64,000 bases of DNA from Bog-473 sp963719485 (GTDB lineage Bacteria; Actinomycetota; Acidimicrobiia; Acidimicrobiales; RAAP-2): assembly GCA_963719485.1 (NCBI GenBank), contig OY970387.1, positions 4,526,001-4,590,000 of the forward strand, given 5' to 3'. Below, piece by piece: positions 7,862 to 17,121 of the stretch (position 1 is its first letter; each line of letters begins with the position of its first letter). Below the pieces are notes generated by a model. The model saw only the letters and a list, made by a program, of their open reading frames with translations, was not told the DNA's origin and did no database searches. A program made the position numbers and the translations under genes.

Positions 7862-9037
7862 TCAGCGCAGCGACCGCGGCATGCCGAGGCCGAAGATCGC
7901 GATGAGGTCCCGCTGGATCTCGTTGGTGCCGCCGCCGAAGGTGAGGATGATCATGGAACGCGCGTACATCTCCAGACGGCCGGCAACGACCGACGCCGGC
8001 GAACCGCGCGTCAGGTAGCCGGCTTGTCCGAGGATCTCCATGAGCAGGCGGAAGGTCCGTAGGTAGAACTCAGTACCGAACACCTTGATCGACGAAGCAT
8101 CGGCCACGTCGAGGTGCCCCTGCGTCGCCTGCCACGCCACCTTCCAGTTGATGAGGCGGAGGAACTCGAGCTCGGCGGTCACCCGGGCGAGATGCTCCTG
8201 CACCCACTCCTGGTCGATCACCCGCCGACCGTCGGGGAGCTTGGTGGCCTGCGCCCAGGCCCGCACATCGGTGAGGACGCGCTCAATGATCCCCGGGGAG
8301 CACAGCGTGACCCGCTCGTGGTTGAGCTGGTTGGTGATCAGGTTCCAGCCCTGGTTCTCGCCGCCGACGAGGCTCGTGGCCGGGACCCGCACGTCCTCGT
8401 AGAAGGTGTAGTTGATGTTGTGGTCGCCCAGGAGCTTCATCGGCACCACGCGGATGCCCGGGGTGTCCATGGGGATGACGAACATGGAGATCCCCTTGTG
8501 CTTCGCAGCGTTGGGGTCGGTCCGGGTGGCCAGCCAGATGTAGTCGGCGTCGCCGGCCAGGCTGGTGAAGATCTTGGCGCCGTTGATGACGTACTCGTCA
8601 CCGTCGTCTACGGCCCGGGTGGTCAACGAGGCGAGGTCGGTGCCCGAGTTGGGCTCGGTGTAGCCGATGCAGAAGCTGATCTCGCCGGCCAGGATCTTGG
8701 GGAGGAAGAACTCCTTCTGTTCCTGCGTGCCGAAGTTCATGATGGTGGGGCCCACGGTGTTGATCGTGAGCATCGGGACGGGCGCGCCGCTGCGCATGGA
8801 CTCGTCGAAGAAGATGAACTGCTCGACGGCCGAGCGCCCCTGTCCGCCCCACTCGGTCGGCCAGCCGATGCCGAGCCACCCGTCGGACCCCATCTGCTTG
8901 ACGACCTTGCGCACCACGGGGCCGATCCCGCCCGCCTTCGCCAGCTCCTGCTCGACCTCGGGGGTCAGCAGGTTCTCGTAGTAGGCGCGCAGCTCGCTCT
9001 TCAGCGCCTGCTGCTCCTCGGTCAAGGCAATCTCCAT
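7862..9037 (-). CDS. Acyl-CoA dehydrogenase
   Basis: Full-length 391-residue FAD-dependent acyl-CoA dehydrogenase. It starts at ATG 9037, with GGGAGGG 5 bases upstream. Recognisable parts are MEIALTEEQQALKSELRAY at the N terminus, the FAD-contacting CIGYTEPNSGTDLASL near residue 125, and the C-terminal GGTNEIQRDLIAIFGLGMPR. The domain order and length are standard for enzymes acting on CoA esters of branched or sterol side chains (FadE family); the exact substrate cannot be read. It is the first gene of a two-gene unit with the next dehydrogenase and diverges from the thiolase gene across 228 bases that must hold both promoters. A longer open frame upstream of 9037 has no family resemblance and is rejected. 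Confidence 0.95.
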   Translation of the reverse strand: MEIALTEEQQALKSELRAYYENLLTPEVEQELAKAGGIGPVVRKVVKQMGSDGWLGIGWPTEWGGQGRSAVEQFIFFDESMRSGAPVPMLTINTVGPTIMNFGTQEQKEFFLPKILAGEISFCIGYTEPNSGTDLASLTTRAVDDGDEYVINGAKIFTSLAGDADYIWLATRTDPNAAKHKGISMFVIPMDTPGIRVVPMKLLGDHNINYTFYEDVRVPATSLVGGENQGWNLITNQLNHERVTLCSPGIIERVLTDVRAWAQATKLPDGRRVIDQEWVQEHLARVTAELEFLRLINWKVAWQATQGHLDVADASSIKVFGTEFYLRTFRLLMEILGQAGYLTRGSPASVVAGRLEMYARSMIILTFGGGTNEIQRDLIAIFGLGMPRSLR

Positions 9038-9265
9038 CGTGTCCCTCCCGGGTGGCGGGGCCGCATCGGCCCACGTCAGCGCCATGTCGTCGTCGGCCCG
9101 GCCGTGTGGGCTCGGCGCGCTAGAACACGTTACAGTCCGCCCCGCTCGGGCGGCCAATGGGGCCGGAGAGCAACGCACTACCGCCAAGTAACCTGCAATC
9201 CGCCCCGGGGCCGCCCCCGGGCGCATGATCGATGATCGAAGACACCAAACCGAGGAGCCGTCGCC

Positions 9266-10471
9266 ATGCCTGAAGCCGTCATCGTCGCCACCGGTCGCAC
9301 CCCGATCGGTCGGGCCAACAAGGGCTCGCTCGTCGAGTGCCGGCCCGACGACCTGAGCGCGCTGGTGCTCCGCTCCGTGCTGGAACAGGTGCCCCAGCTC
9401 AACCCCGCCGAGGTCGAGGACGTCATGCTCGGCTGCGGGCAGCCGGCCGGCGAGGCGGGCTACAACGTCGCCCGCGTGGCCGCGCTCATGGCGGGGCTCG
9501 ACAACGTGCCCGGCGTGACGGTGAACCGCTACTGCTCCTCGTCGCTGCAGACGATCCGCATGGCGGCGCACGCCATCCGGGCCGGCGAGGGAGACGTCTT
9601 CATCGCGGCCGGCGTCGAGACGGTGAGTCGCTACTCGCACGGCGCCTCCGACACCGGGCCCCACAACACCGAGTTCGCCGCGGCGGAAGAGCGCACCAAG
9701 GTGCGTGCCCCCGCCGTGACTGAGCCCTGGAGCCCGGGGGCCGGCCTGCCCGACGTCTACATCGCCATGGGCCAGACGGCGGAGAACGTGGCGGAGTTCG
9801 AGAAGGTGGGCCGGGCGGAGATGGACGAGTTCGCGCTGCTCTCCCAGACGCGAGCCGTCGAGTCCCAGCAGAACGGGTTCTTCGAGCGCGAGATCATCCC
9901 CGTCACCCTGTCGGACGGCACGATCGTGACCAAGGACGACGGACCGCGGCCCAACACAACGCTCGAAGGCCTGTCCGCCCTCCAGCCCGTCTTCCGCGAG
10001 GGCGGGACCGTCACGGCCGGCAACGCGTGCCCGCTCAACGACGGCGCCGCCGCCGTCATCGTCATGAGCGACACGAAGGCCAAGGCGCTCGGCATTACGC
10101 CCCTGGCGCGCATCGTGGCCAGCGGCGTGACGGGGCTCAACCCCGAGATCATGGGCCTCGGGCCCGTGGACGCCTGCCGTCAGGTCCTGGCCCGGGCGAA
10201 CATGACGATCGACGACATCGACCTGGTCGAGATCAACGAGGCCTTCGCCGCCCAGGTGATCCCCTCGGCCAAGCACCTCGGCATCAGCTGGGACAAGCTC
10301 AACGTCAGGGGTGGTGCCATCGCACTCGGCCATCCCTTCGGCCAGACCGGCGCCCGCATCATGACGACGCTGCTCAACGCGCTGGAGGACACCGGCAAGA
10401 CGTTCGGTCTCGAGTCCATGTGCGTCGGGGGCGGCCAGGGCATGGCCATGATCGTCGAGCGCCTGAGCTAA
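9266..10471 (+). CDS. Acetyl-CoA C-acyltransferase (thiolase)
   Basis: A 401-residue thiolase II/FadA-type enzyme that cleaves 3-ketoacyl-CoA to acyl-CoA plus acetyl-CoA, or runs in reverse. The nucleophilic Cys is in NRYCSSSLQTIRMAA near residue 91. The catalytic His is in GHPFGQTGAR and the second Cys in SMCVGGGQGMA near the C terminus; all are present. The start ATG at 9266 has GAGGAG upstream. It diverges from the two acyl-CoA dehydrogenases and together with them makes a beta-oxidation-like set. It converges on the SIS isomerase gene. Confidence 0.95.
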   Translation: MPEAVIVATGRTPIGRANKGSLVECRPDDLSALVLRSVLEQVPQLNPAEVEDVMLGCGQPAGEAGYNVARVAALMAGLDNVPGVTVNRYCSSSLQTIRMAAHAIRAGEGDVFIAAGVETVSRYSHGASDTGPHNTEFAAAEERTKVRAPAVTEPWSPGAGLPDVYIAMGQTAENVAEFEKVGRAEMDEFALLSQTRAVESQQNGFFEREIIPVTLSDGTIVTKDDGPRPNTTLEGLSALQPVFREGGTVTAGNACPLNDGAAAVIVMSDTKAKALGITPLARIVASGVTGLNPEIMGLGPVDACRQVLARANMTIDDIDLVEINEAFAAQVIPSAKHLGISWDKLNVRGGAIALGHPFGQTGARIMTTLLNALEDTGKTFGLESMCVGGGQGMAMIVERLS

Positions 10472-10523
10472 GCGGACCGTCGCTTAGACCCTCGCGGACC
10501 GTCTCTCCCGCAGGCGGCGGTCG

Positions 10524-11606
10524 TCAGGCGGACGGCGCGGCGGCCTGGGCCTCGTCGACGGCGGGCACCGGGCCCGGGTCGACACCTTCGCCGGCGGCCA
10601 GGTGCAACGACAGGAGCGCGCCCTGGAGCGTGAGGTCGAAGAACCGGCACAGGTCGTCTTCGCCCTCGCCCCGCACCTCGAAGATCTCGGCCATGACCTC
10701 GTCGGTCGCTGCCCGCACCGCGGCGAACAAGGCGGCGGCGCGCGGCCCTTCGCCGGTGTGGCGCAGCAATACGAGCGACATCGTCTGGCGCGTCACGTCG
10801 CCGCCCTGGCCCCAGCCGGCCAGCTCGTCGTGGGTCAGCTCCGGCAGGGCCGCCGTGAAGGCCGGCGCCTTGGCGTTGAGGTTCACCTGCGCTTTCCACC
10901 ACTGCGCCGCGACGCCGGCGACGCCTGCGGCGCCGTAGACGAGCGGGATGGTGCGCCCCAGCCGGTGTGCCAGTTCTGCCGTGGCGCTGCCCGGTGCCAG
11001 CAGCGCGTCGCGTCGCCGGGCCAGCGCCTCGGCAGCCGACTGCACCGTGGCCGTGCAATCCGGCCGGAGCCCCGCTCGGGTCAGCGCCACCAGCAGGGGC
11101 ACGGTCGTCGCGCCCAACGCAGCGCGGGCGGCGGATCGACTCTGACCGCTCGTGGCACTCGCGAAAACAGGGCACCACGGCAGACCGGCGTGGTCGGCCA
11201 GATTTGCGAGCGCTCCCCCGGCGTCACCCCCGACCGCCACCACGGTCGCCCCGCGTTCGGCCGCCTGGGTCGCCGCGCCCAGCGTCTCGGCGGTGCCGCC
11301 CGAGGACGAGACCGCGAGGACCAGCGTGTCAGGACCGACGAAGGCCGGGACGACGGATCCGTTGCCCACCCAGAGGGGCAACGCCAGGTCGGGCGCCGTC
11401 AGCGCAGCGGCCGCGGCGCACGCGGTCCCCCCGGTGCCCAGACCGAACGCGGCGACGGCCCGAAACGCGCTGCGCCCCAGCGGCGCGGTCCCGTCGAATG
11501 CCTCGGCGGCGGTCTGCAGCGCCTCGGACAGCTGCTCGGGCAGGGCGGCCGCGGCCTCCCACATCCCGAGCGTGTCAGGCGTGTCGAGAGAGGCCCACCC
11601 GCTCAC
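10524..11606 (-). CDS. SIS-domain phosphoglucose/phosphomannose isomerase family protein
   Basis: A 360-residue SIS-fold protein. The N-terminal sugar-isomerase domain contains LVLAVSSSGGTAETLGA, where Ser residues bind the sugar phosphate. The C-terminal part matches the bifunctional phosphoglucose/phosphomannose isomerase (PGI/PMI) family (AQWWKAQVNLNAKAPAFTAALPELTHDE). It probably interconverts fructose-6-P with mannose-6-P and/or glucose-6-P, feeding the phosphomannomutase encoded just upstream. The GTG start at 11606 overlaps the stop of the Trm112 gene by 4 bases (GTGA), so translation is coupled. The same order of isomerase and phosphomannomutase is found in mycobacteria (near Rv3256c-Rv3257c). 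Confidence 0.85.
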   Translation of the reverse strand: MSGWASLDTPDTLGMWEAAAALPEQLSEALQTAAEAFDGTAPLGRSAFRAVAAFGLGTGGTACAAAAALTAPDLALPLWVGNGSVVPAFVGPDTLVLAVSSSGGTAETLGAATQAAERGATVVAVGGDAGGALANLADHAGLPWCPVFASATSGQSRSAARAALGATTVPLLVALTRAGLRPDCTATVQSAAEALARRRDALLAPGSATAELAHRLGRTIPLVYGAAGVAGVAAQWWKAQVNLNAKAPAFTAALPELTHDELAGWGQGGDVTRQTMSLVLLRHTGEGPRAAALFAAVRAATDEVMAEIFEVRGEGEDDLCRFFDLTLQGALLSLHLAAGEGVDPGPVPAVDEAQAAAPSA

Positions 11607-11845
11607 CCAGGCGCCGGGCCCGTGGCGCGCACCGTGCCGCTCTCGGCCTTCGCCATCAGCCGCTCGTGCTCGGCGTCGCCGACGGCGACGGCCTCGTCCA
11701 CCAGCAGCACCGGCACGCCGTCCACCACGGCATAGCTCCGGTGCAGGCGCGGGTTGTAGAGGACGTCCTCGTCCTCGAACCACAGCAATGGTCCCTTGTC
11801 GACCGGGCAGGCCAGGACGTCGAGCAGCAGCGGGTCGAGGCTCAT
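11603..11845 (-). CDS. Trm112 family protein
   Basis: Small 80-residue protein starting SLDPLLLDVLACPVDKGPLLWFEDE, the Trm112 zinc-ribbon-like fold. Only the first Cys of the classical zinc pair is kept. Bacterial members are small accessory proteins of uncertain role; in eukaryotes and archaea Trm112 activates methyltransferases. AGGAG stands just before ATG 11845. Its stop overlaps the start of the SIS isomerase gene (GTGA), and it follows the phosphomannomutase by 10 bases, so all three form one operon. Confidence 0.85.
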   Translation of the reverse strand: MSLDPLLLDVLACPVDKGPLLWFEDEDVLYNPRLHRSYAVVDGVPVLLVDEAVAVGDAEHERLMAKAESGTVRATGPAPG

Positions 11846-11855
11846 CAGGAGCTCC

Positions 11856-13241
11856 TCAGTTCGGGCCGGCCGCGAGGCCGGCGTTGTCGGCGATGAGCTG
11901 CTGCACCTCGGCCACGTGGGCGGCGCAGCGCTCTGCTGTCCTCGCTTCCACGTTGAGGCGGAGCAGCGGCTCGGTGTTGGAGGGGCGCACGTTGTACCAC
12001 CAGTCCGCGTGCTCCACGGTGAGCCCGTCGAGCCGGTCGATCGACGCGCCGGCCTCGCGCTCGTGCGCGGCGATGGCTTCGACCGTGGCGGCGGGGCTGG
12101 TCACCGTCGTGTTGATCTCCCCCGAGTCCGCGTAGCGCTCGTAGGGCAGGAGCATCTCGGAGAGCGGCTGACCGCTGCGGCTCAGCAGCTCGAGCACGAT
12201 CAACGCGGTGATGATGCCCGAGTCGGCCCGGAAGTTGTCGCGGTAGTAGTAGTGGCCCGAGTGCTCCCCGCCGAACACGGCACCCGTCTCGGCCATCACC
12301 TGCTTGATGATGGAGTGGCCCACCTGCGTGCGCACGGGCTTGCCGCCGAGCTCGGTCACGACCTCGGGCACCACGTGGGAGCAGATGAGGTTGTAGAGGA
12401 TGGTCTCGCCGGGGTGCTTGGCCAGCATGGAGGCGGCCACCAGCGCCGTCGTCAGCGAGCCCGACACGGGCTCGGCCCTCTCGTCGACCAGGAAGACGCG
12501 ATCCGCGTCCCCGTCGAAGGCCAGCCCGATGTCGGCGCCCTGCTCGAGGACCGCCACCTTCAGCGCCACGAGGTTCTCGGGTTGGATCGGGTCGGCCGGA
12601 TGGTTCGGGAAGTTGCCGTCGAGCTCGGGGAAGAGGATCTCCACCGAGAAGGGGAGCCGCTCGAACACGATGGGCACCACCAGCCCGCCCATGCCGTTCG
12701 CGGTGTCGGCCACGACCTTGATGGGGCGCAGGGATCCGACGTCGACGAAGGACACGACATGGTCCGCCCACGCGCCGAGCAGATCCTGCTCGCTCCAGCT
12801 CCCGGTGAGGGGCGGCAGCGGCTCGCCCAGCAGCTCCTCGGCTCCCGCCTCGATGTCGGCCAGGCCCGTGTCGCGGCCGATCGGCCGCGCCCCCGACAGG
12901 CAGAGCTTGAGCCCGTTGTACTGCGCCGGGTTGTGCGACGCCGTGAACATGGCGCCGGGTGCGTCGAGGTGACCCGACGCGAAGTACAAGAAGTCGGTGG
13001 ACGCCATGCCCAGGTCGACGATGTCGACCCCCTCGGCCCGCACGCCGTCGGAGAAGGCGGCCGAGAGCTCCACGCCGGACTCGCGCATGTCCCGGGCGAC
13101 CAGGATGCGGGGGGCCGCGGCGAACCGGGCCATGGCGCGCCCGATGGCCCGGCACATGTCCGCGTCGAGCTGGTCGGGCACCGTGCCACGCACGTCGTAC
13201 GCCTTGAAGACCTGGTCCATGCGGCTCATCCGGCTGCTCAC
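11856..13241 (-). CDS. manB: Phosphomannomutase/phosphoglucomutase
   Basis: Alpha-D-phosphohexomutase of about 461 residues converting mannose-6-P to mannose-1-P (possibly also glucose phosphates). The phosphoserine loop MFTASHNPAQYNG lies near residue 105. The metal-binding loop AFDGDADRVFLVD is near 245, the sugar-binding GGEHSGHYYYRD near 330, and the C-terminal phosphate-binding RPSNTEPLLRLN is intact. I place the start at GTG 13241, because TATGGT stands 8 bases before it in the leaderless arrangement; ATG 13229 is the alternative. It heads the operon with Trm112 and the isomerase and supplies mannose-1-P for the GDP-mannose-using glycosyltransferases nearby. Confidence 0.93.
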   Translation of the reverse strand: MSSRMSRMDQVFKAYDVRGTVPDQLDADMCRAIGRAMARFAAAPRILVARDMRESGVELSAAFSDGVRAEGVDIVDLGMASTDFLYFASGHLDAPGAMFTASHNPAQYNGLKLCLSGARPIGRDTGLADIEAGAEELLGEPLPPLTGSWSEQDLLGAWADHVVSFVDVGSLRPIKVVADTANGMGGLVVPIVFERLPFSVEILFPELDGNFPNHPADPIQPENLVALKVAVLEQGADIGLAFDGDADRVFLVDERAEPVSGSLTTALVAASMLAKHPGETILYNLICSHVVPEVVTELGGKPVRTQVGHSIIKQVMAETGAVFGGEHSGHYYYRDNFRADSGIITALIVLELLSRSGQPLSEMLLPYERYADSGEINTTVTSPAATVEAIAAHEREAGASIDRLDGLTVEHADWWYNVRPSNTEPLLRLNVEARTAERCAAHVAEVQQLIADNAGLAAGPN

Positions 13242-13249
13242 GGGTCCCC

Positions 13250-13255
13250 ACCATA
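13250..13255 (-). promoter_or_regulatory. -10 element (TATGGT) of the phosphomannomutase operon
   Basis: On the minus strand TATGGT is followed by 8 bases and GTG (13241). It fits the TANNNT leaderless arrangement seen at several other unit starts in this window. No Shine-Dalgarno sequence is present. Confidence 0.45.
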
Positions 13256-13288
13256 GGGGGCGCCCGCACAACGCCCCGTCCCGCGTCG

Positions 13289-14257
13289 TCAGTGGATGAA
13301 GGCGCTCCCGTTGGCCGCGATCGCGATGATGGCGACCAGGTTGAAGGTGGCGTGGGCGACCATGTTCATGCCCAGCCGCCCGGTGCGGTACGAGACCGCG
13401 GCCAGGATCATGCCGAACGTGGCCAGGCCGGCCAGTTGCACCAATTCGCCGTGGGCCAGCCCGAAGAGGAGCCCGTCGACGATCACCGCCAGGACGACTC
13501 CGGCGACCCGGGCGCGGCCGGCCCCCCGCAGCGGCGCGAACAGGCGGACGAGCGCCTTCAGGAGCAGGCCGCGGAAGAAGAGCTCCTCCATGGCCGGGGC
13601 GAAGATCACCGTGGCGATCGCGATCACGATGAACCCGGCGCCGTGCGAGCCCCCCGTCAGCTTCTGCGAGGGCCCGTTGAAGTCGTGGATGTCGTGCTGG
13701 AACGGCGCGTACATCACCGCCACGAGGATCTGGCCCCCGATGCCGATGGCGATCCCGACCAGGTCGATGACCCGGAAGCGCAGGCCGAGGTCGCGCGCGA
13801 AGTGGCGCGTGCCCTGCGTCCGGCTGGCCAGCCACGGGGCGCCGATGAAACCGATCCACAGGCCCAGCAGCGTGGCCACCACGTACCACTCGGGCGGGAC
13901 CGCCTCGGTGGCGATGGCCGTCATCTGTGCGGCGGTCTTGCCGGCGACGGCGCCCGCGACGTAGCCGAAGAGCAGGGCGCCGAGCTGGCCGACGAGGAAG
14001 CCGACCACGGCGTAGACGAGCCACATCCAGCCCTGGCGCTTCGTCTGCGGTGGGACCCACGGGGTATCGAGGAAGGGGACGTCGCCGGCGGTCAGCGGCG
14101 GGGGCGGGCTCAGCGGCGGGGTCAGCGGCGGAGGCGGAGGCGGAGGCGCCGTCTGGAGCCATTCCCGGGGCACGAACCCGTCCGGGACGGGCCCGGGCGG
14201 GCGGGCCGGCGGGCCCGGGGAGCCGGGAGCAGCCCCGCCGGGCTCGGTGTCGGTCAT
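13289..14257 (-). CDS. CPBP family intramembrane glutamic endopeptidase
   Basis: A 322-residue membrane protein with a proline-rich cytoplasmic N terminus (about residues 1-65, runs of PPPP) followed by about eight hydrophobic segments. The CAAX/Abi (CPBP) protease motif 1 EELFFRGLLLKAL and motif 2 FGLAHGE are intact, so the active-site Glu pair and His are present. Substrates of bacterial CPBP proteins are mostly unknown (prenylated-protein-like processing, bacteriocin self-immunity or maturation). ATG 14257 has TAACGT 7 bases upstream, the leaderless arrangement; a TTG two codons earlier is less likely. It diverges from ftsH. Confidence 0.88.
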   Translation of the reverse strand: MTDTEPGGAAPGSPGPPARPPGPVPDGFVPREWLQTAPPPPPPPLTPPLSPPPPLTAGDVPFLDTPWVPPQTKRQGWMWLVYAVVGFLVGQLGALLFGYVAGAVAGKTAAQMTAIATEAVPPEWYVVATLLGLWIGFIGAPWLASRTQGTRHFARDLGLRFRVIDLVGIAIGIGGQILVAVMYAPFQHDIHDFNGPSQKLTGGSHGAGFIVIAIATVIFAPAMEELFFRGLLLKALVRLFAPLRGAGRARVAGVVLAVIVDGLLFGLAHGELVQLAGLATFGMILAAVSYRTGRLGMNMVAHATFNLVAIIAIAANGSAFIH

Positions 14258-14264
14258 CGACAAG

Positions 14265-14270
14265 ACGTTA
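14265..14270 (-). promoter_or_regulatory. -10 element (TAACGT) of the CPBP protease gene
   Basis: Minus-strand TAACGT, 7 bases, then ATG 14257. It lies back to back with the ftsH promoter in a 110-base divergent spacer. Confidence 0.45.
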
Positions 14271-14354
14271 CCGGCGCCGAAGTGCCCGCTGGCTGCAGGA
14301 AGAGCGCTCCGCGGCCGGCTGGCAAGGCGGTAACCGCCGAGCAGGGTCGGCGCC

Positions 14355-14360
14355 TAGCAT
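14355..14360 (+). promoter_or_regulatory. -10 element (TAGCAT), leaderless promoter of ftsH
   Basis: TAGCAT, 7 bases, then GTG 14368. The element overlaps an in-frame ATG at 14359, which therefore is probably not the start codon. Confidence 0.45.
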
Positions 14361-14367
14361 GGCAGGG

Positions 14368-16515
14368 GTGAGCCCTCCGCGTACGGACAAGCCGGCCGGC
14401 AAGCCGAACGCGCCCACGGGCGGGGACGGCACCCCGCAACAGGGGGCACCCTCGGGGCAGAGCTGGCGCTGGCTGTGGGGTGTCCTGGCCATCGGCATCG
14501 TGGCCATCCTGCTCGCCGTGGGCACGATCAAGACCAGCAACGCCAAGTCGATCACGTACACCAAGTTCCTCCAGGACGTGACGTCCAAGCAGGTCTCGAC
14601 GGCGCAGATCTCCAATTCCAACGGGGTGATCACCGGCAAGCTGAAGGACGGGGCGACCTACACCGTCCAGGGCCCCAGCCCGTCCCTGCCCAACGACGTC
14701 ACCGAGATGCGCAACAACGGCGTCCAGGTCAGCTTCCCGACGCCGTCGTCGAACCTGCTGACCGACCTGCTCCCCTACATCTTCATCATCGGCATCGGCG
14801 CCGCCTTCATCTACTTCATCGGCCGCCAGACCCGCGGCCAGATGTCCGGGATCATGTCGATCGGCCGCTCCAAGGCCAAGACCTTCAGCAGCGACCGCCC
14901 CTCGACCACGTTCGAGGACGTGGCGGGCTACACCGGGGTGAAGCAGGAGATCAGCGAGGTCGTCGACTTCCTCAAGACCCCGGCCCGCTTCAAGGAGATC
15001 GGCGCCAAGATCCCCAAGGGCGTCCTGCTGGTGGGCCCCCCGGGGACGGGCAAGACCCTGATCGCCCGGGCCGTCGCCGGCGAGGCCGGCGTGCCCTTCA
15101 TGTCGGTCAGCGGCTCGGACTTCATGGAGATGTTCGTGGGTGTCGGGGCCAGCCGGGTGCGCGACCTGTTCCAGACCGCGCGCAAGCAGGCGCCGGCCAT
15201 CGTCTTCGTCGACGAGATCGACTCCATCGGGCGCAAGCGGGGTGCGGGCCTCGGCGGCGGCCACGACGAGCGCGAGCAGACGCTCAACCAGATGCTCTCC
15301 GAGATGGACGGCTTCGACACCGCCGAGGGCGTGGTCATGATCGCGGCCACCAACCGGCCCGACATCCTCGACCCGGCCCTGCTGCGCCCCGGCCGCTTCG
15401 ACCGCCAGATCGTGGTGCCCCTGCCCGACCTCGAGGAGCGGCTCCCGATTTTGCAGGTGCACTGCAAGGGCAAGCGGATGGCGTCCGACGTCGACCTCAC
15501 CGTGGTGGCCCGGGGCACCCCCGGCATGAGCGGGGCCGACCTGGCCAACCTGGTGAACGAGGCCGCGCTCCACGCGGTGCGCCGGGGCAGCCTCGAGATC
15601 GCCATGGCCGACTTCGAGACGGCGCGGGACCGGGTCCTGCTGGGCCAGCGGCGCGAATCCATGGTGCTCTCCGACGACGAGAAGGAGCGCATCGCCTATC
15701 ACGAGGGCGGCCACGCCGTCCTGGCCTACGTGCTCGAGCACGCCGACCCGGTGCACAAGGTCACCATCCTGCCGACGGGCATGGCGCTCGGTGTGACCCA
15801 CCAGCTCCCCATGGAGGAGCGCCACATCCACCCGAGGAACTACATCGAGGACTCGCTCTGCGTGCGCATGGGCGGCCGCGTCGCCGAGCTGCTCGTCTAC
15901 GGCGACCTGTCGACGGGAGCGGCCAACGACCTGGTGGGCAACACGGAGCTGGCGCGCAAGATGGTGCGCGAGTGGGGCATGAGCGATGCCATCGGCCCGA
16001 TGGCCTGGGGTTCGGCGGGCCAGGTCTTCCTCGGTGAGGACCTCATGCACACGCGTGACTACTCCGAGGACACCTCCAAGATCATCGACGACGAGGTCGA
16101 GCGCATCCTCCGCGTCGAGGAGCAGCGCGCCATGGACGTGCTGAGCAAGCACCGCGGTGGCCTCAACGCCATCGCCCGTGCGCTGCTCGACAACGAGATC
16201 ATCGACGGGGCCGAAGTGGCCCGGCTGGTCGACGAGGCCCACGGGTCGCCCGTGCACGACGAGGGTGCCAAGGCGGTGCCGCACTTCCACGAGGCCGCCG
16301 TCAGCGCGTCGGCCAGCAACGGCGCCAACGGCAGTGCCAACGGGGACACGTCCCATGCCGGCGCCGACGCCGGCATGGTCGGCGATTCCGTCGCGGTCCC
16401 CGCCGCACCGGCGCCCCCCGCCCGCCAGGCCGACGCCGAGCCGTGGGCTCCCCCACCGTGGCCCCCACCGGCCAACCCCTCGTCGGGCGCACCGGAGGGA
16501 CCCGCAGCCCGCTAG
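14368..16515 (+). CDS. ftsH: ATP-dependent zinc metalloprotease FtsH
   Basis: Membrane-anchored AAA+ protease of 715 residues that degrades misfolded membrane and some soluble proteins as a hexamer. In order: first membrane helix about residues 35-54, an extracytoplasmic loop, second membrane helix about 131-152, Walker A GPPGTGKT near 223, Walker B IVFVDEID near 278, the second region of homology (ATNRPDILDPALLRPGRFDRQ), and the zinc motif HEGGH at about 445-449, the usual actinobacterial variant. The C-terminal 100 residues are a low-complexity Ala/Pro/Asn tail. The start is GTG 14368 because of the leaderless-type TAGCAT upstream; ATG 14359 is possible. Confidence 0.96.
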   Translation: MSPPRTDKPAGKPNAPTGGDGTPQQGAPSGQSWRWLWGVLAIGIVAILLAVGTIKTSNAKSITYTKFLQDVTSKQVSTAQISNSNGVITGKLKDGATYTVQGPSPSLPNDVTEMRNNGVQVSFPTPSSNLLTDLLPYIFIIGIGAAFIYFIGRQTRGQMSGIMSIGRSKAKTFSSDRPSTTFEDVAGYTGVKQEISEVVDFLKTPARFKEIGAKIPKGVLLVGPPGTGKTLIARAVAGEAGVPFMSVSGSDFMEMFVGVGASRVRDLFQTARKQAPAIVFVDEIDSIGRKRGAGLGGGHDEREQTLNQMLSEMDGFDTAEGVVMIAATNRPDILDPALLRPGRFDRQIVVPLPDLEERLPILQVHCKGKRMASDVDLTVVARGTPGMSGADLANLVNEAALHAVRRGSLEIAMADFETARDRVLLGQRRESMVLSDDEKERIAYHEGGHAVLAYVLEHADPVHKVTILPTGMALGVTHQLPMEERHIHPRNYIEDSLCVRMGGRVAELLVYGDLSTGAANDLVGNTELARKMVREWGMSDAIGPMAWGSAGQVFLGEDLMHTRDYSEDTSKIIDDEVERILRVEEQRAMDVLSKHRGGLNAIARALLDNEIIDGAEVARLVDEAHGSPVHDEGAKAVPHFHEAAVSASASNGANGSANGDTSHAGADAGMVGDSVAVPAAPAPPARQADAEPWAPPPWPPPANPSSGAPEGPAAR

Positions 16516-16569
16516 GCCCCGCGCACCCCGGATCGAACCGAACCGGGCGGCGCAGCGTCATGGAGGGGG

Positions 16570-17121
16570 ATGGTGGACGAGGAACTCGCAGACTGGCTGG
16601 AGGACGGCTACGTCGGCTCGTTCCGGACCGCATGCCTGATTCTGGGCAACCCGGCCGACGCCGAAGAGGCGGTGCAGGATGCCTACCTGCGGGCGTGGCG
16701 CTTCCGCGACTCCCTGTCGTCGGTGCCGAGCATCCGCCCCTGGCTCTACCGCGTGGTCGTCAACTCCTGCTACTCCAAGCTGCGCCGCGAGATCCCCCAC
16801 CGCGACCGCCGCGCCGGTGACGAGCCGCTCGCCCACGTGCCCGCTCCGGGGGCCGAGCCCGAGGACCGGGCCGAGCAGGGCGAGGTGGCCGAGACCGTGC
16901 TGGCCGCCCTGCAGCAGCTCCCGCTGTCCCTGCGGGTCCCGGTCGTCCTGCGCTACTACGCCGACCTGAGCGAGCGCGACATCGCTCTCGCCATCGGCCG
17001 GCGCCCGGGCACCGTGAAGTCCCGCCTGCACGAGGCCCGCCGCCGCCTGGCGGCCGACCCCGCCCTGTGCGCCCTCGCCGGCGCCGGGGACGCACCTCGT
17101 ACCGAGGAGACCGGACCATGA
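16570..17121 (+). CDS. ECF-type RNA polymerase sigma factor
   Basis: A 183-residue group IV sigma-70 factor. Region 2 contains GNPADAEEAVQDAYLRAWRF (core and -10 recognition). Region 4 contains the helix-turn-helix LSERDIALAIGRRPGTVKSRLHEARRRL for the -35 element. No sigma3 or accessory C-terminal domain is present. The start is ATG 16570 or GTG 16573, both behind GGAGGGGG. Its stop overlaps the start of the next gene (ATGA), so it is translationally coupled to a DUF4349 membrane protein that may act as its regulator or target. The inducing signal is unknown. Confidence 0.93.
   Translation: MVDEELADWLEDGYVGSFRTACLILGNPADAEEAVQDAYLRAWRFRDSLSSVPSIRPWLYRVVVNSCYSKLRREIPHRDRRAGDEPLAHVPAPGAEPEDRAEQGEVAETVLAALQQLPLSLRVPVVLRYYADLSERDIALAIGRRPGTVKSRLHEARRRLAADPALCALAGAGDAPRTEETGP

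Noticed and set aside
9038..10333. N-terminal extension of the second acyl-CoA dehydrogenase
   Set aside because: The extra residues are antisense to the thiolase gene and unrelated to the family; a good ribosome site and the family N terminus lie at ATG 9037.
10472..10523. Repeated GCGGACCGTC between thiolase and SIS gene
   Set aside because: Two short direct copies only; no hairpin or known site can be supported.
13242..14162. N-terminal extension of phosphomannomutase
   Set aside because: It overlaps the CPBP gene on the same strand in another frame and has no homology features.
14254..16356. 700-codon minus-strand frame opposite ftsH
   Set aside because: Composition-driven shadow; no motif, while the plus strand encodes a complete FtsH.
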